Positions 15,568 to 23,636 are shown, numbered from the stretch's first letter. The stretch is 25,558 bases of DNA from Actinomycetes bacterium (GCA_025464025.1 JAODBP010000323.1:1-25558); one strand, 5' to 3'. Numbers and translations: made by a program. Notes: generated by a model from the letters alone, not told the origin.

Positions 15568-15900
15568 ATGGCGAAGGCAGTGATGGTGGTCTGGTCGGAC
15601 CCGGCCAGCCCGGACCGCGAGGCCGAGTTCAACGAGTGGTACGACACGGTCCACGCCCGAGACGTCCTCGACAACGTCGAGGGCATCACGTCGTGCACCC
15701 GGTACAAGGTGGCCGAGGCCCAGTTCGGCGAGATGGAGCTGCCCGGCAGCTACGTCGCCTACTACGACGTCGACACCGACGACCTGGCCCAGATCCCGGC
15801 GCGGTTCCTCGAGGCGTTCACGGCCGGCAAGCTGCCCATGAGCGACGTGCTCGTCCCCGGGCCGATCGTGCTGCTCGACGAGGTCAGCCGGATCAGCTGA
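15568..15900 (+). CDS. EthD-like dimeric alpha/beta-barrel protein
   Basis: 110 residues. ATG 15568 follows AGGAGG by seven bases. The N-terminal half has the ferredoxin-like EthD/DUF4286 pattern: KAVMVVWSDP strand, EFNEWYDTVHARDVL helix with the W-Y-x-x-x-H motif, then ITSCTRYK, and SYVAYYDVDTDD as the next strand. Members are small oxygenase-like or hydratase proteins often encoded beside P450s and ring-cleavage genes, where their role is mostly unproved. Likely cytoplasmic. Its last eight bases overlap the end of the convergent anti-sigma gene, which leaves no room for a terminator. Confidence 0.7.
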   Translation: MAKAVMVVWSDPASPDREAEFNEWYDTVHARDVLDNVEGITSCTRYKVAEAQFGEMELPGSYVAYYDVDTDDLAQIPARFLEAFTAGKLPMSDVLVPGPIVLLDEVSRIS

Positions 15901-16630
15901 GGGCGCCCACCGCCACCGGCTGGTTGCGGGACGTGACCACGCCCGGGGCGGCCTCGTCGGTGACGGCGAAGGCGGTGTAGCCGCCGCCGTCGACCGGGAA
16001 CGACACGACCTTGGGGTGCTCGCCGAGCACGCCGAGCGACACCAGCTCGTCGCCGGCCGCACCCCAGAGCTGGTACGTCCGACCGGCACCCAGCGCCGGG
16101 AGGGCGCGGAGGTCGAGGTACGCCGTCCCGTCGGGGGCGATGACGCCTTGGAGCACGACCTTCTGCTCGTTCGACGCCAGCGTGAAGCGCTTGGACGAGG
16201 TGGTGCCGAGGGCGGCCTCGAAGGCCGGCTGCATCGGGTTGGCCAGCGCCGTCTGGAGCTCGTCGATGCGCTGACCCTGGTCGCGCACCTGCACGCCGAG
16301 GAAGGCGATGAGCAGGGCGGCGGCCACGGCCACGGCGGCACCGATCCGCGACGGTCGGCGCCGACGGCGAGCCTCGTCGAGGTCGCCGACCGGCGCCAGG
16401 TCGAGGCGGGGCGGGGCGGCCTCCAGCGACCCGGCGATGCGGTCCCACAGGTCGGGCGGGGCGTCGGACCCGCTGTGGGCGAGGAGGGCCGCCACCTCGC
16501 GGTGGTCGGCCACCTCGGCCCGGCACCGGGCGCAGGAGAGGAGGTGCTCCTCGACCTCGTCGCGCTCGTCGGGGTCGACGGCATCGAGGGCGTAGGCCCC
16601 GAGCAGCTCGCTGATCTCGTCGTGCGTCAT
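15893..16630 (-). CDS. RskA-like zinc anti-sigma factor
   Basis: 245 residues. ATG 16630 overlaps the sigma factor stop (ATGA). The N-terminus is a zinc anti-sigma domain with H29-x3-C33-x2-C36 in EEHLLSCARCR. A single membrane segment lies at about 96-116 (RIGAAVAVAAALLIAFLGVQV), after an RRRRR cluster. The outer domain is RskA-type: a TYQLWGAAGDELVSLGVL motif and GGGYTAFAVTDE. By family it holds the ECF factor at the membrane and releases it after regulated proteolysis. The trigger is unknown. It overlaps the EthD-like gene's end by 8 nt. Confidence 0.9.
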   Translation of the reverse strand: MTHDEISELLGAYALDAVDPDERDEVEEHLLSCARCRAEVADHREVAALLAHSGSDAPPDLWDRIAGSLEAAPPRLDLAPVGDLDEARRRRRPSRIGAAVAVAAALLIAFLGVQVRDQGQRIDELQTALANPMQPAFEAALGTTSSKRFTLASNEQKVVLQGVIAPDGTAYLDLRALPALGAGRTYQLWGAAGDELVSLGVLGEHPKVVSFPVDGGGYTAFAVTDEAAPGVVTSRNQPVAVGALS

Positions 16631-17202
16631 TGCCGTGCTCCCACGCCTGCTTGGGTGAGCCCGCCCCGGAGCCGGCGGAGACCGGACCGGATCCGGCTCT
16701 TCACCGTGCCCTCGGGCTGCTCGAGGAGGTCGGCGACCTCCCGGTACGTGTGCCCGCCGAAGTAGGCGAGCTCGATGGCCCGGCGCTCGTCGTCGGGCAG
16801 CTCGTGCAGGGCGTCCCGCACGTGCTCGGCGACGGCGAGGTCCCACACCTCGTGCTCGAGGTCGTAGCCGGCTTCGGCCCGCTGCCGGTGCTCCTTCTCC
16901 TCCCGGTTGCGCCGGGACTGCTCCGAGCGCACGAGGTCGACCGAGCGACCGTGGCACTGGGCCAGCAGGTACGCCCGCAGCGAGCCCCGCTCGGGGTCGA
17001 ACCGATCGGGCGTGTCCCACAGGCGCAGGAAGACCTCCTGCACGACCTCCTCGGCCAGGGTCCGGTCGCTGACCACCCGTTGGGCCAGGCCGAACACCGC
17101 GCCGGCGTGGCGGCGGTAGGCCTCGGCCAGGGCGTCCTGGCGCCACCGCCCGATCGCCACCACGAGGGTGGCGTCGCTCGCGTCCGAGAGATCCGTGGTC
17201 AT
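16627..17202 (-). CDS. ECF RNA polymerase sigma factor (SigK-type)
   Basis: 191 residues. ATG 17202 has GAGGGGG upstream and overlaps the methyltransferase stop by four bases. Region 2 covers about 25-92 (ALAEAYRRHAGAVFGLAQRVV, EEVVQEVFLRLWDTPDRFDP, SLRAYLLAQCHGRSVDLVR). Region 4 covers about 130-180 (LHELPDDERRAIELAYFGGHTYREVADLLEQ in part, then GTVKSRIRSGLRRLR helix-turn-helix). Pairing with an RskA-type anti-sigma gene places it in the SigK/ECF19-like group. Genes it controls are not known; I could not find a matching promoter of its own in this window. The whole operon lies within three genes joined by ATGA overlaps, so it is also transcribed from the methyltransferase promoter. Confidence 0.9.
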   Translation of the reverse strand: MTTDLSDASDATLVVAIGRWRQDALAEAYRRHAGAVFGLAQRVVSDRTLAEEVVQEVFLRLWDTPDRFDPERGSLRAYLLAQCHGRSVDLVRSEQSRRNREEKEHRQRAEAGYDLEHEVWDLAVAEHVRDALHELPDDERRAIELAYFGGHTYREVADLLEQPEGTVKSRIRSGLRRLRGGLTQAGVGARQ

Positions 17203-18404
17203 CGACCCCCTCTTCGGATCTGGACCGGCTCCCGGATGAACGTCGTCACCGCCTCGACGTGCGGCGTGTGGGGGAAGAGGTCGACGAGCGTGGTGCCGGC
17301 GTGGGCGAAGCCGTGCCGGGCGAGGAGGCCGGCGTCGCGACCGAGCGACGCCGGGTCGCAGCTCACCAGCGCCACGTGCGTCGCCCCGGTGCCGGCCAGC
17401 ACCTCGACGGCCGCCTTCCCGAGGCCGGTCCGGGCCGGGTCGGCCACGACCACGGCAGCCGACGCCGGGTGCCAGCGGGCCACGTCGAGGCGGAGGACCT
17501 TGGCCTCGGGCAGGTTGACCCGGGCGTCGGCGACGGACGACGCCGACCACTCGACCAGCGTCACCGGGCGTCCCTGTCCCACCGTCGCGCCGAACAGACC
17601 GACCCCGCCGTAGGCGTCGACCAGCCGGCCCTCGGGCGCGCCGGCGATCGCCGCGCCGACCGTGGCGACGAGGGCGTCGGCGCCGTCGGGGCGGGCCTGG
17701 AAGAACGAGTGGGCCGAGACGCGCAGCCGCCGCCCGGCCACCTCCTCGTGGAACCAGGCCCGGTGGCCGCCGGCCAGCTCGTCGTCGCCGACCACGACGA
17801 CGCCCTCGGGCAGCACGACCCCCTCGGCCGAGGGGTGGACCACCGCCATGCGCTCACCCGTCCGGGCCCCGCAGCGCAGCGTCACCTCGGTGGCCGAGCC
17901 GAACCGGCCGGCGCCGATCAGCTCGTCGAGGAGGGGGTGGGCGACGAGGCAGTCGCCGACGTCGACGACGTCGTGGCTGTGGTGGCGGCGGAAGCCGGCC
18001 CGGCCCCCGACGACGGCCATGCGGATCGTGGTGCGGTACCCGGCGACCGGCAGGTCGGGCCCGGGTTTCACGACCGGGTCGACGACCTGGCCCAGCCGGG
18101 CCAGCGAGTCGCGCACGATGTCGACCTTCAGCCGGCGCTGGGCGGCGGGATCGACGTGCTGCCAGGTGCACCCGCCGCAGCCCCGGGCCACGTGGGGGCA
18201 CGGCGGCGCGACGCGGTCGGGCGACGCCTCGAGCAGCTCGACCACGTGGCCCCGGGCGAACCGGGCCTTCTCCTCGGTGAGCTCGACGGCCACCGTCTCC
18301 CCCGGCAGCGCCCCGGTCACGAAGACCACCCGACCACCGTCGTCGCGGGCCACGGCCTCGCCACCGGCGGCGACAGCGGTGGTGCGGAGCTCGACCGGAG
18401 GCAC
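17199..18404 (-). CDS. Class I SAM RNA uridine C5-methyltransferase with TRAM domain (RumA/TrmA family)
   Basis: 401 residues. GTG 18404 was chosen over GTG 18440, because TACCCT lies exactly six bases upstream and the added N-terminus is not conserved-looking. A TRAM domain occupies about 1-60. A 4Fe-4S cluster is expected from Cys69, Cys76, Cys79 (PPCPHVARGCGGC) and Cys152 (GDCLVAHP). The SAM site is LVDAYGGVGLFG at 261-272. The catalytic Cys349 lies in VSCDP and the base Glu384 in HVEAVTTF, as in m5U methyltransferases of 23S rRNA. It is coupled to the sigma gene by an ATGA overlap. Target nucleotide cannot be assigned. Confidence 0.88.
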   Translation of the reverse strand: MPPVELRTTAVAAGGEAVARDDGGRVVFVTGALPGETVAVELTEEKARFARGHVVELLEASPDRVAPPCPHVARGCGGCTWQHVDPAAQRRLKVDIVRDSLARLGQVVDPVVKPGPDLPVAGYRTTIRMAVVGGRAGFRRHHSHDVVDVGDCLVAHPLLDELIGAGRFGSATEVTLRCGARTGERMAVVHPSAEGVVLPEGVVVVGDDELAGGHRAWFHEEVAGRRLRVSAHSFFQARPDGADALVATVGAAIAGAPEGRLVDAYGGVGLFGATVGQGRPVTLVEWSASSVADARVNLPEAKVLRLDVARWHPASAAVVVADPARTGLGKAAVEVLAGTGATHVALVSCDPASLGRDAGLLARHGFAHAGTTLVDLFPHTPHVEAVTTFIREPVQIRRGGR

Positions 18405-18462
18405 GGCAGCAGGGTACGAGGACAGCACCTCACCCACCACGCCCGGCCCCTATCGTGAGCGG
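18405..18462. promoter_or_regulatory. Divergent leaderless promoter pair (methyltransferase operon and rpe)
   Basis: TATCGT (18451-18456) lies six bases before rpe GTG 18463, and TACCCT (minus, 18411-18416) lies six bases before GTG 18404. Equal spacing on both sides supports both starts and suggests leaderless mRNAs. No clear -35 on either side, as is common in actinobacteria. Confidence 0.5.
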
Positions 18463-19134
18463 GTGCGCCCGATCGAGATCGCCCCCAGCGTGCTGCCCGC
18501 CGACTTCGCCAAGCTCGGTGAGGAGGTCGCCGCCCTCGAGGACGCCGGCGTCGACCGGATCCAGTGGGACGTGATGGACGGCCGGTTCGTGCCCAACCTC
18601 ACGTTCGGGCCCGACGTGATCGCCGCCTGCCGGCCCCACGCCTCGATCCTGTTCGAGGCCCACCTCATGGTCGAGGCGCCCGTCGAGCTGGCGCCCCGCT
18701 ACGTCGAGGCCGGCTGCGGGCTGCTCATCGTCCACGCCGAGGCCGACCGCCACCTCCACCGGACGCTCGGCGCCATCAAGGAGATGGGTGCCAAGGCCGG
18801 CGTGGCCCTCAACCCGTCGACCCCGGTCGACGCCGTGCGCCACGTGGTCGACCTGTGCGACCTGATCCTCGTCATGACGGTGAACCCCGGCTTCGGCGGC
18901 CAGGCCTACATCGCCACCATGGAGCCCAAGGTGGCCGAGGTGAAGGCCCTCGTCGAGGGCTACGACTGCGACGTCGAGGTCGACGGCGGCATCGGGCCGG
19001 CCACCGTGGCCGGCGCCGCGGCCGCCGGGGCCAACGTGCTCGTGGCCGGCAGCGCCCTCTACCGCGACCCCGAGGGCCTGAAGCACGCCGTCGCCGACCT
19101 GCGGGAGCGGGCCGAGGCCGCACGCGCCGCGTGA
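18463..19134 (+). CDS. rpe: Ribulose-phosphate 3-epimerase
   Basis: 223 residues, full length. Converts ribulose-5-phosphate and xylulose-5-phosphate in the pentose phosphate pathway; a metal-dependent TIM barrel. Diagnostic segments: IEIAPSVLPADFAKLGEEV, WDVMDGRFVPNLTFGPD (metal Asp), AHLMVEAP, VALNPSTPV, MTVNPGFGGQAYI, VEVDGGIG (second metal Asp) and GSALYRD at the phosphate-binding end. GTG 18463 is supported by the -10-like box six bases before it. The YchJ-like gene follows after 7 nt, so the two are probably one transcript. Confidence 0.95.
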   Translation: MRPIEIAPSVLPADFAKLGEEVAALEDAGVDRIQWDVMDGRFVPNLTFGPDVIAACRPHASILFEAHLMVEAPVELAPRYVEAGCGLLIVHAEADRHLHRTLGAIKEMGAKAGVALNPSTPVDAVRHVVDLCDLILVMTVNPGFGGQAYIATMEPKVAEVKALVEGYDCDVEVDGGIGPATVAGAAAAGANVLVAGSALYRDPEGLKHAVADLRERAEAARAA

Positions 19135-19141
19135 CGCACCG

Positions 19142-19507
19142 ATGAGCTCCTGCCCCTGCGGGCTGGGGCCCGACTACGAGGCCTGTTGCGGGCGGTACCA
19201 CCAGGGCACGCCGGCACCCACCGCCGAGGCCCTCATGCGCTCGCGCTACACCGCCTTCACCCGGCAGGACGAGGCCTACCTCCTGCACACCTGGCACCCG
19301 TCGACCCGCCCGGCCGGCATCGACCGGTGGCAGACGTGGGTCCGGCTCGAGGTGCTCACCACCGCCGCGGGCGGCCTGCTCGACGCCGAGGGCCTGGTCG
19401 AGTTCGTCGCCACCCACGAAGGTGGCTCGCTCGAGGAGCTCAGCCGCTTCGCGCGCGACGAGGGCCGGTGGACCTACGTGGGACCGGTCAGCTTCACGAG
19501 GAGCTGA
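19142..19507 (+). CDS. YchJ-family protein with SEC-C zinc motif
   Basis: 121 residues. The N-terminus SSCPCGLGPDYEACCGRYH has Cys4, Cys6, Cys15, Cys16 and His20, the zinc-binding SEC-C motif. The following region (APTAEALMRSRYTAFTRQDEAYLLHTWHPSTRP) matches the UPF0225/YchJ family, which has an NTF2-like fold. The biochemical role is unknown. ATG 19142 lies 7 nt after the rpe stop. Its last 14 bases overlap the end of the convergent helicase gene. Confidence 0.88.
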   Translation: MSSCPCGLGPDYEACCGRYHQGTPAPTAEALMRSRYTAFTRQDEAYLLHTWHPSTRPAGIDRWQTWVRLEVLTTAAGGLLDAEGLVEFVATHEGGSLEELSRFARDEGRWTYVGPVSFTRS

Positions 19508-22500
19508 GCGCCGGGACGTCGACGGGCGTCGCATCCTCGACGAACCGGCACAGGGCGTTGAGCCGCCGGAGCTGGCCGACGGTGCGGGGCTCGACGCGCA
19601 CGAGGTCGGGGCTGCCGACGAGCACGGCGAGGGCCCGGGCCCGCGACACCGCCACGTTGAGCCGGTGGACGCTGAGCAGGAAGTCGAGGCCTCGGGGCAC
19701 GCCGTCGGCCGACGAGGCGGTGAGCGAGTAGAGGACGACCGGGGCCTCCTGGCCCTGGAACCGGTCGACCGTGCCGACCCGGGCCCCGGCCGGCAGCGCC
19801 TCGGTGAGCTCGACGACCTGGGCGTTGTAGGGGGCGATGACGAGGATGTCCTCGAGCTGGAGCCACGACTGCTGGCCGTCGGCGTCGACCCACGGGCGGT
19901 TCAGGAGCGAGCGCACCAGCTCGGCCACGGCGGCGGCCTCCTCGGGCGAGCGGTGGCGGTTGCCCTCGTGGGCCACCGGGACCCAGCGCAGGCCGGCCCC
20001 ACCGACGAGCGGCCCGTCGGCCACGGCCTGGCGCTCGCGGCCGGGCACGGGCCGGAGCCGATCGTCGTAGGCGATGGCCGACACGAAGGCGCACACGTCG
20101 GGGTGCATCCGGTAGGACCGGTCGAGGAAGACGCCCCGATCGGGAGGCACGGTGGCGTGGCCGTCGAGCACGTGCTGGAGGGCGGAGGCCTCGGCACCGG
20201 GCGGGTGGGTGCCCTTCGAGACCTGGGCCAGCTGCTGCGGGTCGCCCAGCAGCACGAGGTCGACGGCCGAGCCGCTGACGGCGAGCACGTCGGCCAGCGA
20301 GCGCTGCCCGGCCTCGTCGACGACCAGCAGGTCGAGCGTGCCGTCGAGCTCGGGACGGGCGAACAGCCAGGCCGTGCCGGCCACCACGTCGACGTGGTGG
20401 AGGTCGAGGGCGGCGTCGACGTCGGCGTTGCTGTCGGTGCAGGTGACCCCGGGGAGGTCGCAGCGCTTGTCCTCCCCCGCCTTCTGGAGCATGCGGACCG
20501 GCTGGCGCTCCTCCGCGGCCCGCTTGGCCACCTCGGCGAGGAGGTTGCCGATGGCGCTGTGGCTCTGGGCCGTGATGCCCACCCGCTTGCCCCGGCGCAC
20601 GGCGTCGACGATCAGTGCCGCGCCCGTCCACGTCTTGCCCGCGCCGGGCGGGCCCTGCACGGCCAGGCAGGCGCCGAGCAGGTCGGGCACCAGCCGGCGC
20701 ACCGCATCGGACCCGGTCTCGCCGAGGTGGGCCAGCGACACCCCGGCGTCGACGCCGAACGTGCGGGGCGGCCGGCGGCGGAGCAGGTCGAGGGCGGCCC
20801 GGTGCTGGGGCGGGTCGTGCTGGGGGTGCTCGACGACGGCGGTGGCCAGGCGCTCGACCGCCTCGCGCGGGACCTTGGTGTCGATGGGCGGCGGCGGGAC
20901 CAGCGAGGTGGGGTGCTCCCAGCTCCCCTTGCCCCGCTTGAGGTCGACGGTGCCGGCACCGAGGTCGATGGCGACGATCTCGCCGGCGCCCTTCTCGGTG
21001 CGGGGGTCGCGGGGCTTGTCGCCGACCTTCCACTTGTGCTCCTGGGCCGGGTCGAACCCGTAGCGGTAGATCGCCGAGCGGCCGAGGTCCTCGACCTGGT
21101 CGACGAAGGTGATCTCGCCGAGGGACTCGCGATCGTTGGTGAGCTCCTCGTCGCTGCGCTCGAGCCGGTCGAACCAGGCCCACCACTCCGGCCGCATCTC
21201 GCGGCGGTGCCAGCCGAGGAGCTGGGCCAGGAGCCACCGACCCTGCTGCTCGTCGTCGCGCTCCTCGGGGTGGTCGGGCACGCCCGCCAGCAGGGCGGTG
21301 GCCAGCGCCTGGCTGCGGGCGTCGGCCTCGGTGACGGCCTCCGACGCCTCGCCGTCGACCTCGTCGGGCCGGAGCGCCTCGGGCAGCTCGGCCCGGCGGG
21401 CCTCGAGCCAGTCGCGCAGGCCCAGCGTGGAGAGGCAGTCGATCTCGTTGTAGGCCCGGATCGACTCGAGCAGGGCCGGGTCCTGGCTCTCGATCCAGTC
21501 CTCGTAGACGACGATGCTCGAGCCGCCGTCGACGATGTCGCCGGTGCGGGGCGGGAGGTAGAGGGGCTCGAGCTTCTTCAGCCCGTAGCCCTCCTGCGAC
21601 ACCCGCACGCCCTGGCGGACCACCCGGTAGAGGTCGACCAGCACGTCGCCCCGGAGCAGGCGGTCGACCTCGGCTTCGCGGCTGCCATGGCGGCCGGCCA
21701 GGCGCTTGAGCGCCGACACCTCGTAGGGCGCGTAGTGGTACACGTGCATGCCGGGATCGGCATCGAGGGCGGCGACGATGTGGTCGACGGCGGCCTCGAA
21801 CGCCACCCGCTCGGCATCGGGGTCATGCGCCCACCAGCAGGTGTAGGCGCCGGCGACGTCGACCAGCCCCCACAGGTACTCCAGCCCCCCGTCGGCGGCC
21901 CAGGGATCGCCTTCGAGGTCGAAGAACAGATCGCCCGGCGACGGTGCCGGCAGCGTGGCCAGACCGAAGCCGACCTCGCCGGGCAGCAGCTCGTAGCGGA
22001 CGATGCCGTCGGTGCGCTGCAGGAGCTGCAGCCGGGCCTGGAGCCGAAGGCGGTCGGCGGTGACGGGCCCGACCCCCGGGACGTGCTCGCCCAGGGTCGA
22101 CGCGGCCAAGGCGGTGACGGTGGTGACGCCGGTGCGCCCCAGCTTCACGCCGGTGTCGCTCCGCAAGCCGGCGACGAGCGACAGGTGGTCGTCGACCCGG
22201 CGTTGGTGGTCGCACCGCTCGATCCAGGGACACACCGAGCAGTGGTCGACCGGGTTGGGATAGGTCGGCAGCTCGGCGACGGCGACCTCCGCCACGGCGG
22301 CCTCGAGGCGGGCCTTGGCGTGGCGGTAGTAGGCGAAGGCCTCGGCCACCCGGTGGCGATGGCGCTCGCCGTCGCCGGTGACGACCTCGACCTCCTCGGG
22401 CATCCGGCCTTGCAGCCGCCCCACGTGCTCGGCGTAGGCACACAGCTGCACGACCGCCGCCGGCTTCGCCCGCCGTGCCAGCTTGGTGTCGTCCACCTCG

Positions 22501-22901
22501 TAGCACCACGAACCGAGATCGCTGGCGGCGCCGTCGACGCGGAGCAGGAAGTCGGCCTGCCCCCGCCAGCGGCCGTCGAAGAACGCCGCCTGGAAGATGA
22601 CGTCGGCACCCGACCGCATGGCATCGAGGGTGGCGGCCTCGGCCTCGAGCAGCTCGGCGGGCCGGTGACCCGGCGCCGGAACGGTGACGATGGTGCGGCC
22701 TTCGGCCTTCAGGCGGGCCAGCTCCCGCTGCTCGTGCTCGTCGCCCCGGCGCCGGAGGATCTCCAGCTCGGGATCGTCACGCTCGGGCCGATCCAGCAGC
22801 CCCTCGGCCACGAGGCGATCGAGGCCGCTGCGGTGCTCGCAGGCCAGGAACGCCGTCAGGTCCGATGGGCTGAGGATCAGCCGGTCGTCGACTCGGTACA
22901 C
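19494..22901 (-). CDS. TM0106-type RecB-like nuclease / DEDD exonuclease / SF1 helicase fusion
   Basis: 1135 residues. (1) N-terminal RecB-like nuclease with Fe-S ligands Cys21, Cys221, Cys224 and Cys230 and active-site candidates Asp117 (GQAD), Glu135 and Asp138/Lys140 (YEVDDTK), with Gln152 and Tyr156. (2) RNase-H-like 3'-5' exonuclease, about 325-500: Asp328 and Glu330 (FFDLEGDP), HYAPYE and YNEIDC with Asp488. (3) SF1 Upf1/Dna2-like helicase, about 715-1110: Walker A GPPGAGKT at 750-757, DEAG at 862-865, GDPQQ at 886-890, SYRMH, DRFQGQE near 1046-1052 and VAVSRA at 1083-1088. The three parts match the TM0106/Dna2-like arrangement. It acts on DNA or RNA ends, in repair or possibly defence; which is not known. 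GTG 22901 with a short AAGG site; clpP ends 28 nt upstream. Confidence 0.88.
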   Translation of the reverse strand: MYRVDDRLILSPSDLTAFLACEHRSGLDRLVAEGLLDRPERDDPELEILRRRGDEHEQRELARLKAEGRTIVTVPAPGHRPAELLEAEAATLDAMRSGADVIFQAAFFDGRWRGQADFLLRVDGAASDLGSWCYEVDDTKLARRAKPAAVVQLCAYAEHVGRLQGRMPEEVEVVTGDGERHRHRVAEAFAYYRHAKARLEAAVAEVAVAELPTYPNPVDHCSVCPWIERCDHQRRVDDHLSLVAGLRSDTGVKLGRTGVTTVTALAASTLGEHVPGVGPVTADRLRLQARLQLLQRTDGIVRYELLPGEVGFGLATLPAPSPGDLFFDLEGDPWAADGGLEYLWGLVDVAGAYTCWWAHDPDAERVAFEAAVDHIVAALDADPGMHVYHYAPYEVSALKRLAGRHGSREAEVDRLLRGDVLVDLYRVVRQGVRVSQEGYGLKKLEPLYLPPRTGDIVDGGSSIVVYEDWIESQDPALLESIRAYNEIDCLSTLGLRDWLEARRAELPEALRPDEVDGEASEAVTEADARSQALATALLAGVPDHPEERDDEQQGRWLLAQLLGWHRREMRPEWWAWFDRLERSDEELTNDRESLGEITFVDQVEDLGRSAIYRYGFDPAQEHKWKVGDKPRDPRTEKGAGEIVAIDLGAGTVDLKRGKGSWEHPTSLVPPPPIDTKVPREAVERLATAVVEHPQHDPPQHRAALDLLRRRPPRTFGVDAGVSLAHLGETGSDAVRRLVPDLLGACLAVQGPPGAGKTWTGAALIVDAVRRGKRVGITAQSHSAIGNLLAEVAKRAAEERQPVRMLQKAGEDKRCDLPGVTCTDSNADVDAALDLHHVDVVAGTAWLFARPELDGTLDLLVVDEAGQRSLADVLAVSGSAVDLVLLGDPQQLAQVSKGTHPPGAEASALQHVLDGHATVPPDRGVFLDRSYRMHPDVCAFVSAIAYDDRLRPVPGRERQAVADGPLVGGAGLRWVPVAHEGNRHRSPEEAAAVAELVRSLLNRPWVDADGQQSWLQLEDILVIAPYNAQVVELTEALPAGARVGTVDRFQGQEAPVVLYSLTASSADGVPRGLDFLLSVHRLNVAVSRARALAVLVGSPDLVRVEPRTVGQLRRLNALCRFVEDATPVDVPALSSS

Positions 22902-22904
22902 CCT

Positions 22905-22917
22905 TGCCAGTGTGGCA
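22905..22917. repeat. Short inverted repeat at the helicase start
   Basis: TGCCA (22905-22909) and TGGCA (22913-22917) are inverted with a 3-nt spacer, directly before the GTG at 22901. It could be an operator or an mRNA hairpin hiding the ribosome site. It is short and may be chance. Confidence 0.25.
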
Positions 22918-22928
22918 GGGGGGTGTGA

Positions 22929-23543
22929 CTACTTGGCGGCTGCCGCGCCCGCGGTGGCGTCGCTGCGGCTGGCGATGACGTTGTCGATCATGCCGTAGTC
23001 CTTCGCCTGCTCGGGCGTGAACCACCGGTCGCGATCGGAGTCGGCGTCGATCTGCTCCACCGACTGGCCGGTGTGGAAGGCGATGCGCTCGGCCATGATC
23101 TTCTTGACGTAGGCCATCTGCTCGGCCTGGATGGCGATGTCGGCGGCCTGGCCCCGGACGCCGCCCGAGGGCTGGTGCATCATGATCCGGGCGAACGGGA
23201 GGCTGTAGCGCTTGCCGGGGGCGCCGGCGCACAGCAGGAACTGGCCCATCGAGGCGGCCAGGCCCATGCAGACGGTGGCCACGTCGGGCTTGATGAACTG
23301 CATGGTGTCGTAGATCGCCATGCCCGAGGTGATGACCCCGCCGGGGCTGTTGATGTACAGCCAGATGTCCTTGGTGTCGTCCTGCGCCTCGAGGTAGAGG
23401 AGCTGGGCGATGATCAGGTTGGCGATGTTGTCCTCGACCTCGCTGCCGAGCACCACGATCCGGTCCTGCAGCAGGCGGTTGAACACCTCGGACTGGGGGT
23501 TGCCCCACCCACTGTCCTTGGCCGAGAACGGCAGCATCTCCAT
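22929..23543 (-). CDS. clpP: ATP-dependent Clp protease proteolytic subunit
   Basis: 204 residues. The catalytic triad is Ser98 (GLAASMGQF), His123 (MMHQPSGG) and Asp172 (DSDRDRWF). LYINSPGGVITSGMAIYDTM and MKFIKPDV-type segments are characteristic. It forms the double-ring protease that works with ClpX or ClpC. ATG 23543 was chosen; ATG 23537 is an alternative. A longer start at 23609 is unlikely, as it would run through the hairpin at 23584-23619. TAGCCT (minus, 23552-23557) lies 8 nt before the start. No trigger factor or clpX gene adjoins it here, so it may be one of several clpP copies (inference). Confidence 0.95.
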   Translation of the reverse strand: MEMLPFSAKDSGWGNPQSEVFNRLLQDRIVVLGSEVEDNIANLIIAQLLYLEAQDDTKDIWLYINSPGGVITSGMAIYDTMQFIKPDVATVCMGLAASMGQFLLCAGAPGKRYSLPFARIMMHQPSGGVRGQAADIAIQAEQMAYVKKIMAERIAFHTGQSVEQIDADSDRDRWFTPEQAKDYGMIDNVIASRSDATAGAAAAK

Positions 23544-23583
23544 GGCCGAGCAGGCTACCGGCCGGCGCGGCACTCCAGACGCG

Positions 23584-23619
23584 TCGAGGGCCGGTGACCC
23601 TGTGGTCACCGGCCCTCGA
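23584..23619 (-). terminator. Strong hairpin after the substrate-binding protein gene
   Basis: A 16-bp perfect stem (TCGAGGGCCGGTGACC with its complement) and a CTGT loop lie 18 nt beyond the stop at 23637. No T-run follows on the minus strand, so it fits the U-less terminators common in actinobacteria, or an mRNA 3' stabiliser. It lies just upstream of the clpP promoter. Confidence 0.7.
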
Positions 23620-23636
23620 ACGGAACAGCTAGGTGG

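Noticed and set aside
19422..22928. Plus-strand open frame of 1168 codons opposite the nuclease-helicase gene
   Set aside because: The minus strand encodes intact Walker, DEDD and Fe-S motifs. The plus frame is low-complexity Gly/Val/Asp/Leu with no domain, so it is a mirror frame.
23544..23609. Longer clpP start at GTG 23609
   Set aside because: It would place the coding region through a 16-bp hairpin, and the extra 22 residues are unlike ClpP N-termini.
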